This document shows positions 46,176 through 54,667 of a stretch of 64,000 bases of DNA, in pieces. This DNA is from Duganella sp. CF402 (GTDB lineage: Bacteria; Pseudomonadota; Gammaproteobacteria; Burkholderiales; Burkholderiaceae_D), in NCBI RefSeq assembly GCF_900109645.1, contig NZ_FOBG01000007.1:16144-80143 (forward strand), written 5' to 3'. Below the pieces are notes generated by a model, which saw only the letters and a list, made by a program, of their open reading frames with translations, was not told the DNA's origin and did no database searches. The position numbers and the translations under genes were made by a program. Every line of letters starts with the position of its first letter. Position 1 is the first letter of the stretch.

Positions 46176-47312
46176 ATGATCTTTCAACGCGCCCTACGAC
46201 GTGAAATGGCCGCTACGGCCGGCGCTTCCTTCACGGTCCTGTTCAGTATCTGCGTGACGTGGACCCTGATCGCAGTCCTCGGCAAGGCCGCCGGCGGCAA
46301 GGTGGCATCCGGCGACGTGATCGCGCTGATCGTGTTCGCAACGCTGAATTATCTGCCAACTATCCTCATCCTCACCAGCTTTATTTCTGTGCTGATGGTG
46401 GTGACGCGGACCTACCGCGATTCCGAGATGGTGGTGTGGTTCGCGTCCGGCCTGTCGCTGACGCGCTGGATCGCGCCGGTGCTGACCTTCGGCCTGCCCA
46501 TCGTGCTGCTGACCGGCATGCTCAGTTTTGTCGCCACCCCGTGGGCCAAGCAGAAAAGCTCGGAGTACGTGGAGCGCTTTGAAAAGCGAGAAGACCTGCA
46601 AAAAATCTCGCCTGGTCAGTTCAAGGAATCGGCGTCGGCCAACCGCATCTTCTTCGTCGAAGGCGTGGCCGGCAAGTCGGCCGTGGTGCAGAACGTGTTC
46701 GTCAACACGGTCGACGAGAAGGGCACTGCGGTTATCGTCGCGCGCGAAGGCGTGGTCAATACCGGCCCGAAGGGAGAGCGCTACCTGGTGCTGAAGAACG
46801 GCCGCCGCTATCAGGGCGTGCCGGGCCAGGCCGACTTCCAGACGATGGAGTTTGAAAGCTACAGCATGCGCGTGGCCAGCAAGAACACGGAGCTGGACAG
46901 CGACCGCGACACCGACAGCACGCCGACCATGCAGCTGCTGGACGACACCAGCAACGGCGCGCGCGCCGAGTTGTTGTGGCGTGCCGCTTCGCCGCTCACC
47001 TGCCTGGTGCTGATCCTGCTGGCGATCCCGCTGGGCTTCGTCAATCCGCGCGCCGGCAGCTCGGCCAACCTGATTATCGCGCTGCTGATCTTCTTCAGCT
47101 ATAACAACTTCGTCAAGCTGCTCGAGGCCAGCGTCCGCCAGGGCAAGGCGGCGTTCGCGGTGTCGTGGTGGCCGCTGCACGTGGCGGCGCTGCTGCTGGT
47201 GTTTGGCTTGTTCGCGTGGCGTTTGAACCTGAACCATCGTTATCACCCGCTGGCGTTGCTGGCTGCGTACAAGCGCGCGCGCTACGCCAACCAGAAGGCT
47301 GCTTCGAAATGA
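46176..47312 (+). CDS. lptF: LPS export ABC transporter permease LptF
   Basis: 378-residue inner-membrane permease. Together with LptG and the ATPase LptB it extracts LPS from the membrane into the periplasmic bridge. MIFQRALRREMAATAG is the usual LptF start. About six membrane segments (three N-terminal within residues 10-125, three C-terminal within 275-360) surround a periplasmic beta-jellyroll domain (about 130-265). Overlaps lptG by four bases (ATGA). Confidence 0.95.
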   Translation: MIFQRALRREMAATAGASFTVLFSICVTWTLIAVLGKAAGGKVASGDVIALIVFATLNYLPTILILTSFISVLMVVTRTYRDSEMVVWFASGLSLTRWIAPVLTFGLPIVLLTGMLSFVATPWAKQKSSEYVERFEKREDLQKISPGQFKESASANRIFFVEGVAGKSAVVQNVFVNTVDEKGTAVIVAREGVVNTGPKGERYLVLKNGRRYQGVPGQADFQTMEFESYSMRVASKNTELDSDRDTDSTPTMQLLDDTSNGARAELLWRAASPLTCLVLILLAIPLGFVNPRAGSSANLIIALLIFFSYNNFVKLLEASVRQGKAAFAVSWWPLHVAALLLVFGLFAWRLNLNHRYHPLALLAAYKRARYANQKAASK

Positions 47313-48478
47313 AAATCCTGCAACGCTATTTCGCGGTCTCGATACTGCAAGCCGTCGCCTTTGTGCTGGTGGCTTTCCTGGCGCTGCAAGCCTTCATGGA
47401 CCTGACCGGCGAACTGCCGAAGGTCGGCAAGAACGGCTACGCAGTGCAATATGCTTTCCTGTATGTGCTGGTGCAGCTGCCGGGCCACGTGTATGAAGTG
47501 ATGCCGCTGGCGGCGCTGATCGGCACCATCTACACGATGGCGCAGTTCGCGGCGACCTCGGAATTCACCATCATGCGTGCGTCCAGCATGTCGACCCAAA
47601 TGGTGGCGTGGATGCTGGCCAAGATCGGCCTGGTGCTGGTGGTGCTGACGTTCATCGTCGGCGAGCTGGTGGTGCCGCGCACCGCGCCGCTGGCCGAGAA
47701 GTTCAAGCTGACCGCGCGCGGTGCGGCCATCTCCACCGAGTTCCGTTCCGGCTTGTGGACCAAGGATATCGTCAAGTCGGAAGGCATGACCGGCACCGTG
47801 ACCGGGTCGCGCTTCTTCAATGTGCGCGAAGTGCGTCCGGACGGCACGCTGATCGATGTGAAGCTGTACGAGTTCGACACCAACTTCCGCCTGCGATCCA
47901 TTACGCTGGCCAAGTCCGGCACCTTCCAGGGGAATAACAAGTGGCTGCTCAAGGATGTGACCGAAAACCGCTTCATCAATCCGCAGTTGCTGAACCCTGA
48001 GCGGGAGCTGAACCTGGAGAATAACTTCGAGCAGGAGTCGGGCCTGATCGAAACGCATCGCAGCGACACCAAGGATTTGCTGTCCGAGATTACGCCGAAG
48101 ATTTTGTCGGTGTCGCGTTCGGACCCCGAGCGCATGTCGGCCAACGAACTGGCGGTGTACACCCGCCACCTGCAAGAGAACAAGCAGGAGACCGAGCGCT
48201 TCAAGATCGCGTTCTGGAAGAAGCTGTTCGATCCGCTGGCGATTTTTGTGTTGATGGCGCTGGCGCTGCCGTTTGGCTACCTGCACACCCGCAGCGGTGG
48301 TGTAAGCTTGAAGATCTTCCTCGGGATTATGCTGGGGGTGAGCTTCCTGCTGGTGAATACGCTGTTCTCGCACCTCGGCCTGCTGAGCACCTGGCCGGCG
48401 ATCCTGACGGCGATTGCGCCGAGTTTATTATTTTTGCTGCTGGCCGTGTGGGCCATGTGGTGGGTGGAGCGACATTAA
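47309..48478 (+). CDS. lptG: LPS export ABC transporter permease LptG
   Basis: 389-residue partner of LptF with the same six-helix plus jellyroll layout. The start MKILQRYFAVSILQAV at 47309 is used, which overlaps the lptF stop; a longer in-frame opening upstream lies wholly inside lptF and is rejected. Typical LptG segments are YEVMPLAALIGTIY (about 60-73) and SEFTIMRASSMS (about 85-96). Its stop is directly followed by the next gene start with no gap. Confidence 0.95.
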   Translation: MKILQRYFAVSILQAVAFVLVAFLALQAFMDLTGELPKVGKNGYAVQYAFLYVLVQLPGHVYEVMPLAALIGTIYTMAQFAATSEFTIMRASSMSTQMVAWMLAKIGLVLVVLTFIVGELVVPRTAPLAEKFKLTARGAAISTEFRSGLWTKDIVKSEGMTGTVTGSRFFNVREVRPDGTLIDVKLYEFDTNFRLRSITLAKSGTFQGNNKWLLKDVTENRFINPQLLNPERELNLENNFEQESGLIETHRSDTKDLLSEITPKILSVSRSDPERMSANELAVYTRHLQENKQETERFKIAFWKKLFDPLAIFVLMALALPFGYLHTRSGGVSLKIFLGIMLGVSFLLVNTLFSHLGLLSTWPAILTAIAPSLLFLLLAVWAMWWVERH

Positions 48479-48868
48479 ATGAGTCATCAACGCGCATTGG
48501 TTTTGTTTGCACACGGCGCCCGCTCGGCATCGTGGGCCGCGCCGTTCGAGCGCTTGCGCGATCTCACGCGTTCGCGCGAGCCGCAGGTGCGGGTGGAGCT
48601 GGCGTTCCTGGAGTTGATGTCGCCGCGCTTGCCGGAGCTGGCGGCGGCGCTGGTGGCCGATGGCGTTACCGAGATCACCGTGGTGCCGGTGTTTCTGGGG
48701 CAGGGCGGCCACGTGCTGCGCGACCTGCCGGTGATCCTTGATGATTTGCGCGTGGCTTATCCGCAGGTCAGCATCAAGGTGGTGGAGGCGGCCGGTGAAA
48801 ACGCCGCCGTGCTGCAGGCGCTGTCCGACTACTGCGTTGGTGCATTAGCGCACACGGGGCCAGACTGA
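48479..48868 (+). CDS. cbiX: CbiX-type sirohydrochlorin chelatase
   Basis: 129-residue small chelatase, a single-domain form of the CbiX/SirB family which inserts Co or Fe into sirohydrochlorin. Begins LVLFAHGARSASW with the metal-binding His at 12; the second His is in GQGGHVLRDLP (about 77). Its start abuts the lptG stop, so it is read with the lpt genes. Because the uroporphyrinogen methyltransferase of the cys operon is close by, a role as the iron chelatase of siroheme synthesis is plausible. Metal choice cannot be read from sequence. Confidence 0.85.
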   Translation: MSHQRALVLFAHGARSASWAAPFERLRDLTRSREPQVRVELAFLELMSPRLPELAAALVADGVTEITVVPVFLGQGGHVLRDLPVILDDLRVAYPQVSIKVVEAAGENAAVLQALSDYCVGALAHTGPD

Positions 48869-49122
48869 CAGCGGCACATGCCCATCGGGCCGTGCCGCCA
48901 CGCGGTAGTGCGTGCTAGATCCCCCCACGGCGGCGCGAAACTCCTGTGCGGTGCCGTTCTTCTTGTCGCCGCCGCTGAAGTGGGGACGGCCGTGCTGGTA
49001 GATTTGCAGCGTGTAGCGGCCGTCGTTATCGATCATCAGCAGGCCTGAAGGCGCCTCGCCATAGTCGTGCTGGCGTGCGCCATCTGGCCGGATCTTGTCG
49101 GCGCTCACCAAAGCCCACGTGT
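48845..49122 (-). pseudogene. Remnant of lipocalin-like domain protein gene
   Basis: The - strand frame encodes NTWALVSADKIRPDG...YGEAPSGLLMIDNDGRYTLQIY, a clear lipocalin-like beta-barrel start (family normally opens GTWxLVSAD). It runs to GGSSTHY and then jumps straight to RVAARPDGHVPLSVWPR, which resembles the family C-terminus. About 50 middle residues seem to be missing, and no start or signal peptide precedes NTW: the reading frame continues into DNA that encodes a LysR fragment on the other strand. I call it a decayed gene. The internal deletion is inferred from memory of the family. Confidence 0.6.
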
Positions 49123-49348
49123 TTTGCGCTCCAATGACCTGGGCACCTTGTACCAGGCTGCCGTGGCCGGATGTGGTGTAGCGGTATTGCCGGATTATTT
49201 TCCCGCTAAGGGATTGGTGGATATTGCGTCCCCGGCCTGCCCAGTCAAGCGTAAGCTGTGGATCGTTATGCACGAAGACGTGCGCCGCGCAGCGCCGGTG
49301 CGTGCCGTCGCGGACGAAATCAGCGCCTTGTTCACTTCCGGGGAGTGA
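49117..49348 (+). pseudogene. 3' fragment of a LysR-type regulator gene
   Basis: From about 49117 the + strand encodes RSNDLGTLYQAAVAGCGVAVLPDYF, followed by a strand ending in KLWIVMHEDVRRAAPVRAV and ISALF, which is the last 70 or so residues of a LysR substrate-binding domain. The helix-turn-helix and two thirds of the effector domain are absent; upstream sequence belongs to the opposite-strand lipocalin-like remnant. A formal frame opens at 49067 but there is no support for a functional product. Its stop overlaps the end of the cyclotransferase gene. Confidence 0.7.
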
Positions 49349-50105
49349 TCTTTACCTCGTAGATTTTCGGCCACAGTTTGCCGGTGACGAACAGGCGTTT
49401 TTTCTCGGCGTCGTAGGCGATGCCGTTCATGACGTTTTCGCCGTTGGGGCCTTTGCCCGCTTCAGGGTACAGTTTGCCGAAGTCGATCCAGCCGAGGATT
49501 TTTCCGGTGGCGGGGTCGATGCGGGCGATGGTGTTGGTGTGCCAGATGTTGGCGTAGATTTCGCCTTCCACCACTTCCAGTTCATTCAGCTGATCGACGG
49601 CGATGCCGTCCGCCGTCACTTTGATGCGGCGCACTTCGAGGAAGGTTTTCGGATCCAGGAAGCGCAGCGTGGCTGTGCCGTCGCTCATGATCAGTTCTTT
49701 GCCGTTGTGGGTCAGGCCCCAGCCTTCGCCGGGATAGGCGAACTGGCTTTTCAGTTCAAAGGTCTTCAGGTCGAACACGAAGCCGGTCTGCGTTTGCCAC
49801 GTCAGGCCGACCAGCGTATCGCCCCAATCCGTCAGGCCTTCGCCGAAATACTGCGGCGGGATGTCTTTGCTTTGCAGGACTTTGCCGCTGGCCAGGTCGA
49901 CCTTGCGGATCGATGATTTGCCGTTCAGGCCCGTGCTCTCGTACAGAATGCCATCGCGGTACAGCAGGCCTTCGGTGAAGGCTTGCGTGTCGTGCGGGTA
50001 GCTGCGCACCACCTTGAAATCGTAAGTGGGCAGGGCGGCCGATGCGACGGCGGGCAGCAATACTGGAAGAGAGAGAAAGAGGGCTTGCGCGGCAATCTTG
50101 TTCAC
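49332..50105 (-). CDS. Glutaminyl-peptide cyclotransferase (plant/bacterial type)
   Basis: 257-residue exported protein of the glutamine cyclotransferase family (five-bladed propeller), converting N-terminal Gln to pyroglutamate. Signal peptide about 1-23 (ends AVASA). Repeated blade motifs are seen: HDTQAFTEGLLYRDG (about 38-52), YFGEGLTDWGD, YPGEGWGLTHNG, LNELEVVEGEIYANIW and VMNGIAYDAEKKRLFVTGK. The conserved FTEGL and NELE glutamates are the expected active-site elements. The start overlaps the stop of the upstream hypothetical gene by four bases. Confidence 0.92.
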   Translation of the reverse strand: MNKIAAQALFLSLPVLLPAVASAALPTYDFKVVRSYPHDTQAFTEGLLYRDGILYESTGLNGKSSIRKVDLASGKVLQSKDIPPQYFGEGLTDWGDTLVGLTWQTQTGFVFDLKTFELKSQFAYPGEGWGLTHNGKELIMSDGTATLRFLDPKTFLEVRRIKVTADGIAVDQLNELEVVEGEIYANIWHTNTIARIDPATGKILGWIDFGKLYPEAGKGPNGENVMNGIAYDAEKKRLFVTGKLWPKIYEVKITPRK

Positions 50106-50806
50106 GATGCAGTCACCGAATTTTGTAGTTCAACCATTGCGTCCAGCGTGGTGCCAGGAGCGTCAAGCTCCGCCTGCACGCAGGCGCGGGCTTCAGGCGC
50201 TTGCACCAGCGAGACGGCTTGCTGGCGCGCGATCGCCGCAGCTGCAGTATCGCCGCAGCCGTTCAGCAAGTCCAGTACCAAAGCCACTTCGGTGGTGTAG
50301 TTGAATACGTCGGCCAGCAGTTCGGCCATGCCTTCGGTGGTGAGGGCGTTGATGTTGTTCTTCAGTTCATTCAGCTGCATGGCCGCCAGCGTCAGGTGAT
50401 GCTCGGGATGCGGCAGGTGGCGGCGCGCCAGTTCGAAGTCGCCGCAGGCCATGATGGAGGGCAGGGCGGCGCGCGCGTTCTGCTGCGCTTGCGCTTCCGG
50501 CAACTGCTGGAACAGGTGGTAGGTGTGCTGCAAGTCACCCAGCTTGTCGTTAATGACGCGGATGTCGTGGAACAGCTGTGGTGTGGCCGGCAGCTCTGCG
50601 GTCAGGCGGTCGCGCAGCGCGACCAGCGCGTGACGGGCGGGCAGGAATTCTTCCGCCAGCTTGGCCCACGCGGCCAGCACGTAGGACAGGCGCAGCGAAG
50701 CGGCATCGCCGTCATCAAACAGCGCGCTATATTCCTGCAAGGCGGCTTCAAATTGGCCCTCGGCGTGGGCTTGCCAGGCGCTTTCCAGTCGTTCAACAAT
50801 GTCCAT
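50102..50806 (-). CDS. Hypothetical helical protein
   Basis: 234 residues, not assigned to a family. No signal peptide or membrane segment. It is predicted to be almost entirely alpha-helical; the opening RLESAWQAHAEGQFEAALQEY looks like the first TPR-like helix pair, and later segments (ACGDFELARRHLP) could be further degenerate repeats. It overlaps the cyclotransferase gene by four bases, suggesting coupled translation, but a shared function is not evident because one product is exported and the other is not. Confidence 0.75.
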   Translation of the reverse strand: MDIVERLESAWQAHAEGQFEAALQEYSALFDDGDAASLRLSYVLAAWAKLAEEFLPARHALVALRDRLTAELPATPQLFHDIRVINDKLGDLQHTYHLFQQLPEAQAQQNARAALPSIMACGDFELARRHLPHPEHHLTLAAMQLNELKNNINALTTEGMAELLADVFNYTTEVALVLDLLNGCGDTAAAAIARQQAVSLVQAPEARACVQAELDAPGTTLDAMVELQNSVTAS

Positions 50807-50886
50807 TCAAACCTCTAGTGGTGAGTATGGACATTCTAGTACGGAAAACCGCAGCTCAGGCGCGGAGTTGAGCGGCTATTATGTTG

Positions 50887-51606
50887 CTAATCTCGTTGAT
50901 GCTGGCGTGGGCGCATGGCCTCGCCGATCATTACCAGCACCGGACCGTGCGGCGTGCCCAGGCCCTGCGTGAGCTGGGCGATGGTCATGCGCTGGATCTG
51001 CTGGTCGGCGCGGCTGACGTTCTCGATCACCACCACCGGCGTATCCGGCGCGTGGCCGTGCGCCAGCAGGCGTTCGGCGGTGGCGATGGCTTCGCGGCCG
51101 CCCATGTACTGGATCAGGGTATCGGTTTCCGGAATGGCGTCGTGGTCCGAGTGTTCCGGCGCGGTGGAGGAGGTGAAGAAGCCTACGCTGCGCGCGATAC
51201 CGCGTTTGGTCAGTGGCTGTTTGCTGGCTGCAGCCGCGGCCAATGCGGTGGTGATGCCGGGGACGATTTCGGCTTCGATGCCGGCTTCCTCCAGCGCGCG
51301 CAGCTCTTCGTCGGCGCGGCCGAACATCATCGGGTCGCCGCCTTTGAGGCGCACCACCAGTTTGGCGCGGCCGGCCGCTTCCACCAGTTGCTGGTTGATG
51401 ACTTGTTGCGCCACCGAGCGTTGGCCGCTGCGCTTGCCGACCGAGATTTTCTCGGCCTGCGGGCAAAGCTCCAGCATCTCGGGGGTCACCAGCGCGTCGT
51501 GCAGCACGATGTCGGCTTGCGCCAGCAGGCGCGCGCCACGCAGGGTGATGAGATCCTGGGCGCCGGGGCCGGCGCCGATCAGATAAACTTTTCCGAGAGT
51601 AGACAT
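50887..51606 (-). CDS. cobA: Uroporphyrinogen-III C-methyltransferase (SUMT)
   Basis: 239-residue SAM-dependent enzyme that converts uroporphyrinogen III to precorrin-2, the first step to siroheme and cobalamin. Start MSTLGKVYLIGAGPGAQD at 51606; a longer frame upstream reads through the repeat element and is rejected. Motifs: GAGPGAQDLITLRG (about 10-23), VVRLKGGDPMMFGR (about 83-96) and the late ENVSRADQQ. This is the stand-alone methylase without the CysG dehydrogenase/chelatase part. Downstream of cysN on the same strand, fitting a role in making siroheme for CysI. Confidence 0.93.
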   Translation of the reverse strand: MSTLGKVYLIGAGPGAQDLITLRGARLLAQADIVLHDALVTPEMLELCPQAEKISVGKRSGQRSVAQQVINQQLVEAAGRAKLVVRLKGGDPMMFGRADEELRALEEAGIEAEIVPGITTALAAAAASKQPLTKRGIARSVGFFTSSTAPEHSDHDAIPETDTLIQYMGGREAIATAERLLAHGHAPDTPVVVIENVSRADQQIQRMTIAQLTQGLGTPHGPVLVMIGEAMRPRQHQRD

Positions 51607-51621
51607 GGCGATTTCTTGTGC

Positions 51622-51701
51622 CGTCATTCCGGCGCAGGCCGGAATCCAAGGAGCGCTGGGCAGGATACTCAGCATGGATCCCGGCCTGCGCCGGGATGAC
51701 G
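51622..51701. repeat. Dispersed inverted-repeat element, copy 3
   Basis: Arms CGTCATTCCGGCGCAGGCCGG (in part, from 51622) and ATCCCGGCCTGCGCCGGGAT (to about 51697) are nearly perfect reverse complements. The centre contains ATACTCAGCAT, which is the reverse complement of the TGCTGAGTAT in copy 1, so this is the same element in the opposite orientation. It lies in the 109-base gap between cysN and cobA. Confidence 0.82.
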
Positions 51702-51715
51702 CGGGTGGGTTGCTT

Positions 51716-53008
51716 TTACAGCCGGATCATACCAGCAGCGACAGTCTGATGGGTCACTTCATCGATCAGGATGAAGGCGCCGGTGGCGCGAATGTCGCTG
51801 TAGGCATCAGCCGCCAGTGGCTGTTGTACGCTCAGTTCAATGGTGGCGATGTCGTTCAGCTTCAGGCCTTCGGCGCTGTGGCGCTGCTGGGTGTTGATGT
51901 CCAACAGCGATTCGATCGACTTCACCTTGGCCGAGGTCTGCTTGGTGCCGTGCTTGATCCAGTACTTGCGGCGCACGTCCAGCGGTTCGTCCGACATCCA
52001 GCACACATCGGCTTTCAGCTGCTTGAGCTGCGTGGCCGGTTTGTCTGCACTCGCCAGCAGGTCGCCGCGCGAGATGTCGAGGTACTCGTCCAGCAGCAGC
52101 GTGACCGACTGGCCCACCACCGCCGACTGGTGCGAACCTTCCAGCGTCAGGATGTCTTTCACGGTTGCGCTCTGGCCCGATGGCTGCACCACCAGCTTGT
52201 CCCCCACCGACACCTTGCCGGCTTCGATACGGCCCATGTAGCCGCGGAAGTCGTTGGCTTCGTGGCCGTTGTGGCGTGCCACCAGTTGCACCGGGAAGCG
52301 GAATGGCGCCTCGTGCGACTCGTCGTAGACCGACAGCGATTCCAGCAGCTCGATCAGGGTAGGGCCCTGATACCAGCCCAGCTTCTCGCTCTTCTCGACC
52401 ACGTTGTCGCCGGTCAGGGCGGACAGCGGGATCGGCGTGATGTCTTTCAGACCCAGCGAAGCAGCAAATTCGCCGTACGCCTTGACGATGCGGTCGTAGA
52501 TATCCTGGTTGTAGTCCACCAGGTCCATCTTGTTGACCGCCACGATCACGTGCTCGATCTGCAGCAGGTGAGCGATGGTCGAGTGGCGCTTGGTCTGGAT
52601 TAGCAGGTCCACGCCGCCATCTTCGCGCAGCTTCACTTTCGACACGTCCACCAGGATGATCACGGCATCGGCGGTCGAGGCGCCGGTCACCATGTTGCGG
52701 GTGTACTGCTCGTGGCCCGGCGTGTCGGCGATGATGAACTTGCGCTTCGGCGTGGCGAAATAGCGGTAGGCCACGTCGATGGTGATGCCTTGCTCACGCT
52801 CGGCTTCCAGGCCGTCGGTCAGCAGCGACAGGTCGACCGTGTCGCCCACGGTGCGTTTGTGCTTGGAGCGCGACATGGCGTCCAGCTGGTCGGCGAAGAT
52901 GCCTTTGCTGTCGAACAGCAGGCGGCCGATCAGGGTGGATTTGCCGTCGTCGACGGAACCGGCGGTAATGAAGCGCAGCAGGCTTTGTTCGTTAATATTC
53001 GTAGTCAT
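51716..53008 (-). CDS. cysN: Sulfate adenylyltransferase subunit 1 (GTPase)
   Basis: 430-residue GTPase subunit that drives ATP sulfurylase (with CysD) to form APS. EF-Tu-like G domain with GSVDDGKST (about 17-25), DTPGHEQYTRNM (about 95-106) and NKMDLVD (about 150-156), then two beta-barrel domains. It ends without the APS kinase (CysC) domain that is fused in some relatives. Overlaps cysD by one base. Confidence 0.96.
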   Translation of the reverse strand: MTTNINEQSLLRFITAGSVDDGKSTLIGRLLFDSKGIFADQLDAMSRSKHKRTVGDTVDLSLLTDGLEAEREQGITIDVAYRYFATPKRKFIIADTPGHEQYTRNMVTGASTADAVIILVDVSKVKLREDGGVDLLIQTKRHSTIAHLLQIEHVIVAVNKMDLVDYNQDIYDRIVKAYGEFAASLGLKDITPIPLSALTGDNVVEKSEKLGWYQGPTLIELLESLSVYDESHEAPFRFPVQLVARHNGHEANDFRGYMGRIEAGKVSVGDKLVVQPSGQSATVKDILTLEGSHQSAVVGQSVTLLLDEYLDISRGDLLASADKPATQLKQLKADVCWMSDEPLDVRRKYWIKHGTKQTSAKVKSIESLLDINTQQRHSAEGLKLNDIATIELSVQQPLAADAYSDIRATGAFILIDEVTHQTVAAGMIRL

Positions 53009-53937
53009 TAGAAGTATCCTGCTTTTTTACGTTTTTCCATCGAGGCTTCGGACGTCTGGTCGTCCATGCGGGTGGCGCCGCGTTCGGTGACTTGCGTGAT
53101 CGCGGTTTCAGCGATGATCTGCTCCACGGTTGCTGCGTCCGAGGACACAGGGCAGGTGCACGAGATATCGCCGACGGTACGGAAGCGCACCACTTGGGTC
53201 TCGACGGTTTCGCCTTCGCGTGCCGGCGTCAGATCCGTCAGCGGCACCAGCAGGCCGTTGCGCGGGATGACCTGGCGTTCGTGCGCGAAGTAGATCGGCG
53301 GGAGTTCCAGTTTTTCGCGGGCGATGTACTGCCACACATCCAGCTCGGTCCAGTTCGAGATCGGGAACACGCGCATGTTTTCACCTGGGTGGACGCGGGT
53401 GTTATACAGATCCCACAGTTCCGGGCGCTGCGACTTTGGATCCCATTGGCCGAATTCATCGCGGAAGGAGAAGATGCGCTCCTTGGCGCGCGCTTTCTCT
53501 TCATCGCGGCGGGCGCCGCCGATGCAGGCGTCGAAGCCATGCTCGGCGATGGTTTCCAGCAGCGTGACCGCTTGCGCGGCGTTGCGCGAATCGGTCTGCG
53601 GATTACGCAGGCGCACGGTGCCCTTGCGGATCGACTCTTCCACCGAGCCGACGATCAGGCGTTCGCCCAGCTCGGCCACGCGCTTGTCGCGGAAGGTGAT
53701 GACTTCTTCAAAATTGTGGCCGGTATCGACGTGCACCAGCGGGAACGGGAATTTACCCGGACGGAAGGCCTTCTCGGCGATGCGCAGCAGGACCACCGAG
53801 TCTTTACCGCCCGAGAACAGCAGGGCAGGGTTGCTGCATTCGGCAGCGACTTCACGCATGATGTGGATCGCTTCCGATTCCAGTGCGTCGAGGTGGCGCG
53901 AATTCATGTGCGCGTTGTTATCTACTAAAGCGTTCAT
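53008..53937 (-). CDS. cysD: Sulfate adenylyltransferase subunit 2
   Basis: 309-residue catalytic subunit of ATP sulfurylase, a PP-loop enzyme; the SGGKDSVVLLRIA loop is at about 43-55. Other family stretches: HVDTGHNFEEVI, GGARRDEEKARAKER and the C-terminal SEASMEKRKKAGYF, which is a hallmark end of CysD. Six bases after cysH and one-base overlap with cysN place it firmly in the operon. Confidence 0.96.
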   Translation of the reverse strand: MNALVDNNAHMNSRHLDALESEAIHIMREVAAECSNPALLFSGGKDSVVLLRIAEKAFRPGKFPFPLVHVDTGHNFEEVITFRDKRVAELGERLIVGSVEESIRKGTVRLRNPQTDSRNAAQAVTLLETIAEHGFDACIGGARRDEEKARAKERIFSFRDEFGQWDPKSQRPELWDLYNTRVHPGENMRVFPISNWTELDVWQYIAREKLELPPIYFAHERQVIPRNGLLVPLTDLTPAREGETVETQVVRFRTVGDISCTCPVSSDAATVEQIIAETAITQVTERGATRMDDQTSEASMEKRKKAGYF

Positions 53938-53943
53938 TTGGAC

Positions 53944-54654
53944 TTAACCTTTTTTAATGCGTATCAGTTTGCCGTCGACTACGTGCAGGCCGCACTCTTT
54001 CGACTCCGGGTTCTCCCACCACCAGCGGCCGGCGCGGACATCTTCGCCTGGCTCGATGGCGCGGGTACACGGTTCGCAGCCGATCGATGGATAACCCTGG
54101 TCGTGCAGCGCGTTGTACGGCACGCCGTTGTCGCGGATGTAGTTCCAGATGTCTTCCTCCGACCAATCGGCCAGCGGATTAAACTTGGTCATCAGGTGGG
54201 CGGCATCATCTTCCTCCACCATCAGCGAGCCACGGGTGGCGGCTTGCGCGCGGCGCTGGCCGGTGACCCAGGCCTTGTTGCCCAGCAGGGCGCGGCCCAG
54301 TGGTTCAACCTTGCGGATGCGGCAGCATTCCTTGCGCATTTCGACGCTGTCGTAGAAGGCGTTCAGGCCATTCTGCGCAATGTAGGCTTCCACCGCTTCG
54401 GCTTGCGGCTTGTACACCGCGATGTCGTAGCCGTAGTGGGCCTTCACCTTGTCCAGCATGTCCAGCGTTTCCTTGTGCAGGCGGCCGGTTTCAAGCGAGA
54501 AGATGCCGATGCCGTACTGGCCCTTCAGGATCAAATCGGTCAGCACCATGTCTTCCGCCGCCAGCGAGGAGGCGAAGACGGCCGGGGAAAAATCGCTGGC
54601 GATGCGGGACAGCGTGGCGCGCGTGTCCGCAATCAGCTTGCTCAGGTCACTCAT
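53944..54654 (-). CDS. cysH: Assimilatory adenylyl-sulfate (APS) reductase
   Basis: 236-residue reductase forming sulfite from APS. The start MSDLSKLIADTRATL at 54654 is chosen; a longer frame begins inside the preceding gene. The iron-sulfur signature of APS-type (rather than PAPS-type) enzymes is present: CC in ECCRIRK (about 110-111) and CEPC (about 194-197). The catalytic Cys is in the C-terminal KECGLH. With no cysC visible, direct APS reduction makes sense. Other motifs: SSLAAEDMVL and SLETGRLH. Confidence 0.95.
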   Translation of the reverse strand: MSDLSKLIADTRATLSRIASDFSPAVFASSLAAEDMVLTDLILKGQYGIGIFSLETGRLHKETLDMLDKVKAHYGYDIAVYKPQAEAVEAYIAQNGLNAFYDSVEMRKECCRIRKVEPLGRALLGNKAWVTGQRRAQAATRGSLMVEEDDAAHLMTKFNPLADWSEEDIWNYIRDNGVPYNALHDQGYPSIGCEPCTRAIEPGEDVRAGRWWWENPESKECGLHVVDGKLIRIKKG

Positions 54655-54667
54655 TGTGAAACTCCAA

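Noticed and set aside
49067..49348. Intact small 93-residue protein gene
   Set aside because: Its C-terminal 70 residues are the end of a LysR effector domain and its first 17 residues come from the opposite strand of the lipocalin-like remnant; no ribosome-binding site is seen.
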